NCBI GenBank assembly: GCA_902459845.2
Contig: CABPSV020000195.1
Coordinates: 1-17,154 of the forward strand
Source: Hepatocystis sp. ex Piliocolobus tephrosceles
Lineage: Eukaryota > Apicomplexa > Aconoidasida > Haemosporida > Plasmodiidae
Direction of reading: 5' to 3'
DNA length: 17,154 nucleotides
Part shown: piece by piece, positions 1 to 13,140 of the stretch
How positions within the stretch are numbered: position 1 is the first letter of the stretch
Layout: every line of letters begins with the position of its first letter
Made by a program: the position numbers and the translations under genes
Notes under the pieces: generated by a model
What the model saw: the letters and a program-made list of their open reading frames with translations, nothing else
Told to the model about the DNA's origin: nothing
The model's database searches: none

Positions 1-203
1 CACTACTACCATTATTATCACTACTACCATTATTGCCACTACTACCATTATTATCACTACTACCATTATTGCCACTATTACCATTATTGCCACTACTACC
101 ATTATTGCCACTACTACCATTATTATCACTACTACCATTATTGCCACTACTACCATTATTATCACTACTACCATTATTGCCACTACTACCATTATTGCTA
201 TTT
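1..203 (-). repeat. 18-bp tandem repeat encoding NNGSSG/NNGSSD, cut by the window edge
   Basis: Eighteen-bp units (plus strand cactactaccattattgc or ..at) encode Asn-Asn-Gly-Ser-Ser-Gly or -Asp. About eleven units are visible and the array continues past position 1, so the total size is unknown. It is in frame with exon G. Confidence 0.92.
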
Positions 204-3200
204 TTTATGTCGGTCTTACTTTCGCTGCGAACTCCAAAAGAATTTAAATATGCATCAATATCAACAGTTGACTCACACAGAATTTGACTGTTTTCGTCTT
301 TTAAGTTTAAAGGGTTCATAGATTTAACAATTAAAATTATTTCTTTATATTTGTTAATACTTTTTTTATAACAATTGAATTTAAGGATTTCTATTACGTT
401 TGTTTTTTTCGGTTGGAATGTTTTAGAATATGCTGTGTTTGACACACCACTTAACCATTCATTGGTTTTATTCTCCCACACTTGATCATACGAATCGTAT
501 GTTTTAAAATAAGACACATATTTAATATCTTTGTTATAATTGAACAGTTTCCTCAAAATAAAGCTGAGTGTTTTGTTCTTTTGTAATTTTTCAAGTACAT
601 TATTTTTAATATAACTTTTTCCAATAAATTCATTTATATTTTGTAATGCCATGATGTTATTAGCAATGTTTAATTCTACTTCGTACTGGGTTTTAATTTT
701 ATAATCACCTAATTCTAGTATTAGTTTTATATTTTCATTAAAACCTTTCATATTGTCCATATCGATGTTAAATGTATCAGAATACCATTTATGAGAATGG
801 TAATATTCAAATTCTAATAACTTATTTATAATGTTTTGTTTGTTTAAATATGTTAAAGTATTTTTTATTTTTTTTATGTTTTTATACAAATCTTCCTGCG
901 TTTGCGTTTGCTCTTGTTTTTGTTTCCTTTTTTTTTTTTTTTCTTCTACTTCTGCTTTGACGTAATTTTCATAGATTGCTTCATCTTCCATTTTATTTAT
1001 ATATATTTTTTTTTTTTTATATGCTGCTTTTAGTTTATTTAAACCACTTTGAACATTATCAACTGAATTAGTAATCATTTTTTTATTTATATTTTTTAAT
1101 GGATATTTAGATGATATGCTTTTTCTTTTCCATTTAGTAAATTTACTTTTTCCATCTTTATAATCGCGGTTTAACATTTCAAAGTAATTTGGTTTTTCCT
1201 CTATTTCGTTGGTAGAACTATTTTGGTTTTTGTGTTTTACGCTTAACGATTCTTGTTGATAAGGAAAAAACTTAAAAAAATTGTCATCCACCTTTGGTTT
1301 TTTTATTGTCTCACCTGTTTTGTCTCCTGTTTTGTCACCTGTTTTGTCTCCTGTTTTGTCACCTGTTTTGTCTCCTGTTTTGTCACCTGTTTTGTCTCCT
1401 GTTTTGTCACCTGTTTTGTCTCCTGTTTTGTCTCCTGTTTTGTCTCCTGTTTTGTCACCTGTTTTGTCTCCTGTTTTGTCACCTATTTTTTCATCTGTTT
1501 TTTCATCTGTTTTTTCATCTGTTTTGTCATCTGCTTTATTATCACTACTGTTTTTATTACGTAAACTGTCCAATGTAAATTTCTTCTTAATATTATGTAT
1601 TAAATTAAAAGAATGTTTTTTCTTTTTTTTATACATACTACTAGGATCGGATGTTGTATAATATGTGTTTTCCTTCCTGGTTTTGTCCAATTCGTTTTTT
1701 CTCCTTTTTCGATAATTGCTACTTTTGCTACTTCTGCCATTTCTGCTAGTCGTGAACCTGTCCAACTCAGTAAACTGATTTTTTAAATAATTATCGAAAT
1801 CAATGTTTTTGTAATAAGGTACCAATGTAGCATTATAACAAACATGTGTATTTTTATTTCTGTTATTTTTACTGTATATAATAATAAAACATAATTCGTT
1901 ATAATCTCGAAATATGTTAAAATTTACTATAGTATTGGTATATTTTCTATTACTGAACACTTTTTTTTTTTTTATATTATAATTTGTAATTTTAAAATGT
2001 ATTTGACATTTTATATTTTTCATTTTAATTGTAAGTAAAAGATCATGAGTATATCCGTATGTATATCTTTCTATATGTTCTAATTTTTTAAATTCTGCTT
2101 TTTTTACTTTTTTTGTCCAACTATGACTATATAACAAACTACAAATTTTAACTGAATTTTCAGATAAATTTAATTCTGTATCGAATCCGTAAATAACCAT
2201 TTTTTCCAAACAGCTTAAAGTTCTATAGATATTACTTTCGATTAAATAATATGTATTAGTGATAGGGTGTTTTTTTAGTTCCTCTTTTTTTAGCAGTTTA
2301 TTTGCTATTGTATCTATTGTCAATGGTTTTTTTGTTGGTGCCTTTTCCGTTAAAGTGGGTGTTTTGGTATTTTCTTTATTTATCTGTGTCTTGCTTGTAT
2401 CGATGCCTTTGTCGGTGCCTATATCAGTGCCTATATCAGTGCCTATATCAGTGCCTATATCAGTGCCTATATCAGTGCCTCCGACCGTTCCTCTGATAGT
2501 GCTTCCATCAGCACCCCCGTCGGTACCTCTGTCGACATTTATTACATTTTGTAAAAAAGATGCATTTTTTTGCATAAATATGTTTGGGGTAACTTGTTTA
2601 TTAGCTTCGCCCATTTGACCATTTGCCTCTTTATACGCTTCCTTATGCTTCATCATCTTATTTTGGACCCTAATAAATTCAATCTTTTTATAAATAATAT
2701 CGTATAATTCCTTTTCGTCCATTTTAACGATTGTGTTGTTTGCAAAGAACTTTTTGTGCATTTTAATAGTGTCTATTCTTATTTTGTACATAAATTGATC
2801 ATTTTGTATAAGCGATATTATATGATTGTACATAAAAATAATGTGTTTTTCTTCATTAAAGGAGATTAATTCAAAAGGGTGTATATCTTGAACTTCTACT
2901 TTTATTAATTTGTTCAGAATATTAAAAGAAAAAGGTAATAGTTTATTTAAAAGTATCGTAATGTAGTATTTTAAATAAACGATTGAGTTTTTTTCGATCA
3001 TATCATATACATATTGAAAAAGATTAATAGAAATACCAAAGTTCATTAAAAAAAAGTTTTTAAATTTTATAAAAATTTGCTCTATTTTATCATGATTATT
3101 CATAATATAATGTTGTATTTCAGGATACGTTTGTAAAAAATTTATTAAAATTTTGGTGTAAGATTCTTCTATAGTACTATTAAACAAAAACAATAAGTTT

Positions 3201-6200
3201 GATACTATAGCTCGATAGTCAATGTGTTCAATCAAATCTTGAATTAAACCTTTTTTAAGTATAAAATGTAGATTTGTTAAAATAGTAGTTATAAAAGTAA
3301 TTAACTGATCTGATGATATATTTAATTTTAGTAGAACTATATATATGCTTTTAAAAAAACCATTTAATAAACCACTAGACATGATATCATTATATATATA
3401 ATTTTTAGTTTTATTTAGGTTCAATGTATCATATAAAATATATGAAATATAGTTTAAAAGTTTTTTTCGTAAATTCGATTTACCAACGTAATGAAGTATT
3501 TTATAAATAGTCGAATCAGCATAATAAGTAATATATTTAACTGGTACAAGTGACCTTATTAATATATGACTAACTTTTACATGTTTTATATTACTTTTCC
3601 ATAATTTATAATTTACGATCGATTCGATATATTCTTTTGTAATAATAGAATCTCCTGCAATATATATATTCTTACTCATCAATTCATCGAATAACATATT
3701 TGTAATTCTATAACTTTTATATTTATAAAAAACGGTTTCGTTAATAGATTCGATTAATCTATGAAATATAATTATGGCATTATACAAATTGTAAATATCT
3801 TTTTTTGTTAATAACCGTGTTATAATATTATATTGTTCACTTGGTATTGTGCGTAGGATGTTGTTGATATTATTGCTAGGGGTGGTGGATGTAACATTTT
3901 CAAAATCATTGTCGCTATTAAAAACATTGTTATTACTTTTGCAACTATTAGTATTATCGTCATCAAATGTATACAATTTTTTATATATACTTTCAAATGT
4001 GACATGATTAGGATTTATTAGTACATTATCATTTATTATTTTCCATCCAACTGCAAACGCATATTGCTCTTTATTTGCTGTTACGTATGTTTCTTCATAA
4101 TTTTTACTAACTACTTTTGAATTATATAATATATGTTTATATTCATTATATGTTAATTTTTTATTTTTTAGTTTGTTTAAATCTTTATTTTGTAAATATA
4201 AATTTGCTTCAGAGAGTTTATTTATTATAAAATTTTCTGTATATATATTTGCTCCCATTTTCCAAAAAGCATCTTCTTCCATATATTTTAAATAAATTAA
4301 TTCATTTGTTTTAAATGGTTCTATTTGTATTTTTGAAGCGTAATAGAACCACATTTCATAACCTATTTCTTCATCTGACATTTTTCTCAAACGTTTTGAA
4401 TAATCTAAAATTTTCATTTCTTTATTTTCTAAGACTTTAAAATATATTTTAGTTAACGCAGTTGCACCTAATTTATTAAAATCATATTTTAAACAACAAT
4501 CATTTATAACAGATATTTTGTTAAGAGTATTTAGTTTGACATTTTCTTTTTCGCTCATATTATTAATATGATTTAAAATATTTTCTAAATTAATTTGAAC
4601 ACATTTCATTAAATCTGTGACGATTTTTGTATTTTCACAAAAAATTAAATCCTTAAAACTGTTTATATTTTGTATATATATGTTATGTTTACGTAAGGCA
4701 TCCGGATTGTTTGTTTTGCTCATTATTTCTTGTCGTTCAGACAAGTGTTCATTTATAACGTTTAACATATAATCCATCAATTCTAGAAAAGTATTAAATT
4801 GACATATTTTGTTTTTATAAGTAATTAACTGATTGTAAAAATGTTTTTGTATTTCTTCTCCGAAATAATTAAAATTATATTTTTTTATATAATTTATTAT
4901 ACTATTGATAGAGTTTTTTATCAAAATATTAGGCATATTCATTATTTGTTCATAAGTGAACTCAAAATTTATTTGCATGTGTGTGTTTATCGCTAGTAAT
5001 AATTTATCCATTAATTTAAAAAATATTAAAATGTTTTTATAATACATAAAATATTGAAATTTTAATATATCTTCTTTTATTGATATTAATAAATTAAAAA
5101 TATGTATTTTTTTTAATAAAAACAAGTCTATTTTTTTTTCAATTACTTTAAAATACTGACTGTAATACAAATCAGATTTAGTAGTATCAGTTATAAAATC
5201 ATCTATATTGCATGAATTGTTCATATTATTAATGGAAAAACGGTCTTGGATATATAAAGGTACGATTTGGTTGTTAATATCTTCATATCTTTTTTCATTC
5301 TTAATTAATGTATATTTAACCATGTTTAATAAATTAATATAAAGAAAATAGTTAGGAGAAATCAAAAACATGTTATTATTTTGTATTAATATTTGAATAC
5401 TATATTTAACCAGTTGTTTGTCATTGTATTTATATAAACGAATATCGTCGTTCGATATTTGTAATACACTTATTGGTCTTTTGAAATATTGAGATAACAT
5501 AGGAATCAACCATACCATATTTTTATTAAACGGTTCGTTACGCAAATAACTTTCAAACATGAATCTAGCATATCCTCTTTTTAATAAAAAGCAGTTGTTG
5601 TAATTTGTGCATTTTAACACGAGTTTGTAAAAATTGAGCATACTTTGCAATATCTTATCAAAATAGGAAGACTCGCCTTTAAAAATGTTGTTTAAAGTGT
5701 GGTCATTTTCGTTTTGTGCACTTCCACTGTCCACACTACCACCTTCCACACTACCACCTTCCACACTACCACCTTCCACACTACCACCTTCCACACTACC
5801 ACCTTCCACACTACCACCTTCCACACTACCACCTTCTACACTTCCACTTTCACCTTGCGTATTATTTTTTTTATCCAGTTGTTGTTTATTCTGAGTTAAT
5901 AATGAAGATGTGTCTTTATCTTGTACCGACTTATCGATTTTTGATGATACTTTTTTTTTTTTTTCGACCTGTTTCTCATTAAACGATTTTAATTCTGTAT
6001 CTATATTTATATGACCTTTTGGTAATATCCATTGTGCTATTTTTTTTTTCATTTTTTTACTTAATTTTAGTTTCCCTGTTTTAATTAAAAATCTGTTTTT
6101 ATAAAAAATGTTATCGTATATAACCAGCATCGTCCGGATCAAGGTATTAACTAGTTCCTTTTGATCTTTTACATAAAATAGGTTGTATAACTTTCTCAAC

Positions 6201-7434
6201 ATAAGAATGTTGGTGGATGAGGTTGGAGAGTGTAAAACTAATTTTAATTCGGTGAATGTGTTGATATATAAGTGGCCTAATCCAACTAGAGAAAAAAAAT
6301 AATAATTTTGTTTGTTTGCTTCGGCTGGTGCCCCTATTTGTTCTTGTTTTTGTTCTTGTTTTTGTTCTTGTTTTTGTTCTTGTTTTTGTTCTTGTTTTTG
6401 TTTTTGTTCTTGTTCTTGTTCTTGTTTTTGTTCTTGTTTTTGTTCTTGTTTTTGTTCTTGTTCTTGTTTTTGTTCTTGTTCTTGTTTTTGTTCTTGTTTT
6501 TGTTCTTGTTCTTGTTTTTGTTCTTGTTCTTGTTTTTGTTCTTGTTTTTGTTCTTGCTCTTGTTCCTTTTCCTGTTCCTCTTCCTTTTCCTGTTCCTCTT
6601 CCTTTTCCTGCTCCTTTCCCTTTTCCTGCTCCTTTCCCTTTTCCTGTTCTTGTGCTCTCGCGCGATACGACTGGTATGATGATAATACTGAAAATTTATA
6701 TGGTTCCAACTCTTCAATAATTTTATTTTTTATTTGTATGTCGATTTTAAATTCTTCTATTTTATTTTTGGAAAAGGTTTTGTGTTCCATTTTTTTTTGT
6801 TTTTCTGTTTTTCTTAAAAATAAAAGTGATTCATTTTCAAAGTTAAACATTAACGTGTCTTTATTATTATTATTTATTTTTAATAAGTCTATTATTTGTT
6901 TGAGTTCTTGATAATTTAAAGTTTTTTTCTCAGTGATATTATCAATTTTTGTAATCAAATGGTTTAACATTTTAACAAACATATTTAATTTGTATTCATT
7001 ATTTTTTCTACTCATTTCGTACTGTTCTTCTTTTAAATATGAAAAAAACCATTGTAATATATTCTTATTAAAAAAAAACAAATCATTTATTAGATTATTT
7101 ATTTCTTTATATGTACCACAATAAAATAAAGAACATAATTCTAAATATAATAATTTATAATAAGTAGCTATATATTCGTTATTTTTACTTTTTATCATAT
7201 TTATGTAAATTATTTTTTTTAGTTCGTTTTTTTTGAATTTATCGATGTCGGTCACTTTTAACAAAGTAAAAATAAAATGTTGTATATCTATCTCTCCTTT
7301 TTTATGATAAAAGTTGTTCACCATATCGTGGACATCTTCAGTAGGGAATTTGCTTTGTGTCGAATATTTAATATATAATGACTTAAGATAGTTCTTTATC
7401 TTCAGTAGTTCATGGTAAAACATCTGTAACGTGG
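1..7434 (-). CDS. Exon G of the giant gene (at least 2,478 codons, runs off the left edge)
   Basis: The frame is open from the acceptor at 7436-7435 to position 1 with no stop, so this exon is at least 7.4 kb. It begins LQMFYHELLKIKNYLKSLYI. In order come a helical block, a charged EQ/KQ repeat (6338-6655), a short helical block, the EGGSV repeat (5732-5836), module 4 (5350-5615) and a helical block of about 950 residues with no repeat. These are followed by the TDIG repeat (2417-2476), a block read as strand-rich (about 1830-2250), the GDKT repeat (1314-1541), a Lys-rich linker with KKKKRKQKQEQTQTQ (about 900-950), a globular block, and finally the NNGSSG repeat at the left edge. No signal peptide, membrane segment or recognised catalytic motif was seen. 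Confidence 0.88.
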
Positions 7435-9674
7435 CTGCAAAAAAGTAAAATAAGGGAAGGGGGAAAAGGGGTTGTTGTTAGAAGAAAAATGTGTATGTAT
7501 GAATATGCATGAGCTTGGACACGTACACAAACAGAAACTCAAACAGAAACAAACACAAGCGCAAGTGCAAGTGCACCTTTTTTTTTTTTTATTAGTTACA
7601 TGTCTCGCTTAGATATTCGACGCTCTTAAATACCGGAGAATGAGGGTTATAAACTCTAAATGCGAAACCATTGTTTAATAAGATTATTTTTATTTTATTT
7701 ATTTTGTTGATAGGTTTAAAATAATGAATGTCATAACTACCATGCTCGTTTATTACAAAATATATAATTTTTTTTTTGAAATGATAACTCAGTATCTCAA
7801 GAAAATGTAACAATACATTTTTAGAGTAACAAAAAAGAGCAATTTTTTTTGAAACATCTAATTGATTATTAATTTTTAAAAGTGGTTTTATATCTATTTC
7901 GTACGATTTTACATCTACATTAGAATATAAAATTTTTATTTTTTTCATAATATAAAAAATATAATGTAACTCGTTTGCTAATATATTTAATACAGCTTCG
8001 TTTAACATATTTAAATAAGAATACTTATCATATTTTTTAATACATGTTTTCATATCTTGTGAATTCATTTTTAATTTTAATTGTATGTTAGATATATTTG
8101 TTTTTACATCTCGAATATTGTATTTATACATCCATTGTTCTTTTACACAGTAATAAAAACTTTTAAAATGTCCTTTCTTTTCCTGTAACTTTTTTATATC
8201 TATTGTTACTTCTTTATATTTTAACATATGTTGAGCCAAATTATTTAGGCGGTCGCTTTCAATATGGTATTTTATATATCTTTGTAGTTTAACACGATAA
8301 AGTTTGAGGTACGTATTGCGTGGAACTGTGAGGAGGTTGGTTAGATAATGACAAAAAAAAAAAAAAAAAAAAATGTACATTGTTATATGTGTGTTAAACA
8401 TGAATATATTTTAGCCAAATCAGTCGCACACGCATGTATCTATGTATTTACATGCATGTATCTATGTATTTACATGCATATATCTATGTATTTACATGCA
8501 TGTATCTATGTATTTGTATGTATGTATATATGTATTTACATGCATGTATCTATGTATTTGTATGTATGTATATATGAATTTACATGCATGTATCTATGTA
8601 TTTATATGTATGTATTCCATTTTTTTTTTTTTTTTTTTTTTTTATTCCATTTTGGTTAGCTTACGATTCTTGCCCCAGAGCTGTCCTTTCTGAATAAAAA
8701 ATTTATCACCCGATGCTTTCTGTGCGAATTTAAAAATATAATTAAACAGTTTTTCATTATATATTTTTGGGATATCAAACACATGATATAATAAACTAAT
8801 TTTTTTAACACGCTTAATCAAATGTTTCATATTTGTATCCCATTCATTAGAGTTGTAATTTGTACAATTTAAATAAGAATTTGTATAGTCTGAGTAATAA
8901 TATTCACTCATATCTAAAATAAATAATTCATCAAAATTTTTAATTTTTTCATAGGATACATTGATAGGGAAGGAATAAGTGACTGGTCCTTTTAAAATCA
9001 AAAAAGATTTATCATTTTCGATGTTCGTACCAAATATAGATGTTAATTTAATACTACTGTTATTCACAAACTGTTTATAATGAATATATAAGATTTTTAT
9101 TTTCTCTAACAATGTTTCAATTATTTTTTGTTTGCTATCATCATTCAAAATGTCATAAAAATAATTTTCATTTTTATCAAAAAGTTTATTAACGATCGAA
9201 ATAATAGAATTTAAATATAGGGAAATAATTTCTTTTATATTAATCAAAGCTTCAAGTTCATTTGTATATTTTATTTTATTCAGCACTTTATTAAAAAACG
9301 ATATAATATTAACTATGTCCACTAAATCAAACATAATTATATTATTGTTCATTGGTGGTGGATCATTTGACGAAGTATTATTTTTAAGTTTTTTTATGTT
9401 TGTTCCAAAAAAAATAAATGAAATTATGTTTAGAACTTCTGTGTATGCTTCATGATCTGAGGCGTGGGTAGAAAGGCAAAAATATTAAATGTGTAAGTGA
9501 GCAATATGTAAACGTGTGGTTATGTAAATTTCATGCAAACGTAACTGACAGAATACCACCAGGTTCATATAAATAAGATGTAATTAATGTACATATAAAT
9601 CAGATGTAATTAATGTACATATATATATATATATATATGCGCGTGTGTGTGTATGTGTACACGTTTAACATAGC

Positions 9675-9707
<33 letters not shown>

Positions 9708-10155
9708 TTTACATTTTACCTTTATGTTTTTGACTCAACAAAATAAGCGTGTTGAATATATTTTCGCCGTATATTTTATGATGAAAAATTATTTTCTCTA
9801 ATGAAGATAATTCATTTTCAATTGTTGAGTTTTGTAATATTTTTTTGAGAATGTTATTTTTTAATAAGTTGTAAATAAAAGAAAAGTGGTATCTAATTTC
9901 GTTTTCTTTTGATAGTTCGTCTATATTTTGGTGCATTTCGTCGATATATTGTATTATAGTCCGCAAAACTGTCATAATGGGCGTAAAAAATAAAAAATAA
10001 AACAATGAATTGACACAATGAATAGGCATAATGACAACATAGAGTTGGTAAACTAAAAAAAAGACACATACATATGTTATAAACGAAAATAAGCATAAAA
10101 ATGTATGTCCATTTTTTGTTTAATATATTTTACAATATAAATATGCATGAATGCA

Positions 10156-10190
<35 letters not shown>

Positions 10191-13091
10191 CATATAACTA
10201 TCTAGTTAATCTAACATAAGCTTAATTTATTTATTTTTATGCTTACGTATTTTTTCGTTATTATAGAAATCACTAAAAATATTATAATTAACATCCTTTT
10301 TTAACATAAAATCATTATTATTAAAACTGGTTATATTGTTATAATAGTTAAGTATAATAAAATTCATTCTTTGTTTGAAATTGTGGTAAATATCCTTGTC
10401 ATTTAAACACTCTTGGATTTGTTTAAATTTATTTTTAGCTCCACATATTACGGCTGTTATTAAAGAAGGAATGGGATAACTAGCATTTTGATTTTCGTTT
10501 CGGGATATTTTAAGAAATGTAAAAATTTCGGTGTTTTTTTTAGTATTTGTATTGTAATGAATACGGCCATACTTTACTGAATCTAATAAAGTAAAAAGAT
10601 ATTTTTTAAATATAGTTTTTTTTTTGGGCTCTGTAAAATAGTCAAGTGCTTTCGAATCGTTGTCGTTGGGATTGTTCTTATCTATAAAATTGGAAGACAA
10701 AAAAAAAAAAACAAACAAACAAATAAATAAATAAGTAGATACACAAAGTAAATTTCGAATTGGAAAAAAGGCGAGTAAGAAAACGAACTAATTAACCAAA
10801 CATGAGTGTAAAAAGTGTAAACAGTGTAAAAAGCGTGTGACAATTATGTGAAAGCATGAACATATGTCGCTATGCCTTAATATATCAGTCAAACTATGCA
10901 TTACCAAAAGTTGGGAAGTACCAAAAATTCAACTGAAATCCAGCGTTGATGTTATATTTATTTAAAGTGTATTCATTTAGTACTTTATTGATACAGTTAT
11001 TTTTAAACATGTAATAGTGTCTATTATATGCTTGTATAATATATAACGGTTCATTATTTTCAAAATTATTGTTTTGTATATTATAAATTGTAGATTGATT
11101 AATATAATTTATGTTTTTTTTTAAAATTAATTGTAGAATATAGATTGTAAAAGTATCAGTAAAACCAAATTGATTTAGTAGATGTAACTGATTATTATAT
11201 GTGTTAGTTGTTATAAAATGGTAATACATATTTGACAACACTTTTAATTCTTTTTTCATAAATATATCTAATGTTTTTCTTAAATATTTTGTATAATGTA
11301 CCCATACTGTAGTAAATACAGAAAATAGTTTATCTTCGATATTACTTATAATATTTTGGTTTGTATTTAATTTAAAAAATGATAAAGTTTTTTTTTTATT
11401 ATAAAAAACATTTATCATTTGAAAAAAATATTTATTTAAATTACTCAAATTTACATCTAATAGTTTTTCCAAATTACCAATATCATAGATAGACATTATT
11501 CTAATAATAGCATTTTTTATTTGATTAGAATCAAAAAAAATAGAATCAAAAATATTTTTCAAATTATCTTCATTTAAAAATAATACATTCTTTTTTCCCA
11601 TACTATATTTAGTTTTTAACAATGCAGCTTTTAATTCTTTAATACTTTGTATTTTCTCGATATACATAATTTTTTTTTTTCTACATATATTTTTTAGATA
11701 AAACATATCACCATTTAGGTTTTCGTATTGAGATTCGTCACTATGATTGTTCTGACCATTTTGTTCTTTAGTTTGACCATTTTGTTCTTTAGTTTGACCA
11801 TTTCCTTCTTTAGTGTAACCATTTCCTTCTTTAGTGTAACCATTTCCTTCTTTAGTTTGATCATTTTGCTCGTTACTTTTTCCCTTTTCGGATTTACGTT
11901 CATTTTCTTTTTCCCTTTTTGAACTATTTAACGTATGTTTCTTAATGTTAAAAAAGGCATCTAATTCTTCTGTTATGTTTTCATTTGTTTTTTCTAAATT
12001 TGGATTATATAGTAAAGGAGCATTTAAACTCTCTTTAGTAATTTTGGGGCGACTATAGTTATTAGAATATGTTTTACTATTATTTTTTTCATAGTTATAT
12101 GCTTGAGTATTAGATGTATCCGAATCAAAAGAGATCCCTGTCGTCTTATTTTTTTTATGTTCATTTACAGTATCAAAAGTGTTTACATGTGTATATGCAG
12201 ATGACGGGTCGACTTTGTTATTAGTTGAGGGTCCACCATGATTGTCACTACTACTGGTACTACTACTGGTACTACTACTGGTACTACTACTGTTATTACT
12301 ACTGTTATTACTACTGTTATTACTACTGTTATTACTACTGTTACTACTACCGGTACTACTACTGTTACTACTACTGTTACTACTACCGGTACTACTACTG
12401 TTACTACTACTGATACTACTAGTGTCCCTAAAAATGTCACTACTATTGTCACTAGAAATGTCACTAATGTCGTCCCAAATATCCTCACTATTGTTACGAT
12501 TGCTACGATTAACACCTGTGTTATTATAGTGATTTTCTAACTCCTCTTTTACATCATAAGTAGGACCCTTTTTTATTTCACTTATCGATTTATATAAACT
12601 TTTTAATTCATTATCATTACTTATGTAATTAGAAGAAACATCTTCCATTATTCCATTATTTATATATTCATCTTGGGAATATAATGTATCTGAATTAAAA
12701 AATTGTAATGTAGTATCAATTTTATATTTTTTTTTTTCAGTTTCTTTAATTTCTTCATCATTTTTAAAAATATATTCTTCTAATTGTGTTTCTTGTATAG
12801 TAAAATCTTCACAATAATATTCTAAGTAGTTATTTATTTCGATTGAAAATAATAAGCTTAAATTAGTTAAATTACCTTTCATAATATTTTTAAATAATTT
12901 ATATATATTATTAACTGTTAAGACTTTTTTATTATTATTTAAATACATAATGATATCATTGAATGTTTCATAATATGTACTGTCTATTTTATCCTTTTTC
13001 ACTTTTTTTTGGTCATACAAATCTTTTATGCATTCTGCAATTTCAATGTTTTCTTGTGACGTCACGGACATTATTCGAATATCTGTAAAGG

Positions 13092-13140
<49 letters not shown>

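Noticed and set aside
33..287. Plus-strand Leu/Pro-rich open frame
   Set aside because: Antisense shadow of the NNGSSG repeat of exon G; the composition is produced entirely by the repeat.
1253..1661. Three overlapping plus-strand frames (SPVL, CFVS and LFCL repeats)
   Set aside because: All are shadows of the GDKT array, which keeps every frame open because the unit is 12 bp and lacks stops.
6334..6717. Minus-strand Lys/Asn repeat frame (NKNK)
   Set aside because: It is on the coding strand but out of frame with the long exon G frame, which is open far beyond it on both sides.
6308..6911. Plus-strand FLFL, CSCF and VLVF repeat frames
   Set aside because: Shadows of the EQKQ repeat on the opposite strand; hydrophobic repetition is a reading-frame artefact.
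8348..8693. Plus-strand frames with CIYVFTCMYL-like repeats
   Set aside because: They are products of the intronic 22-bp minisatellite. The repeat length is not a multiple of three, and the frames run into homopolymers.
12183..12540. Val/Thr-, Tyr- and Leu-rich frames on both strands
   Set aside because: Shadows of the Ser/Asn tract of exon B.
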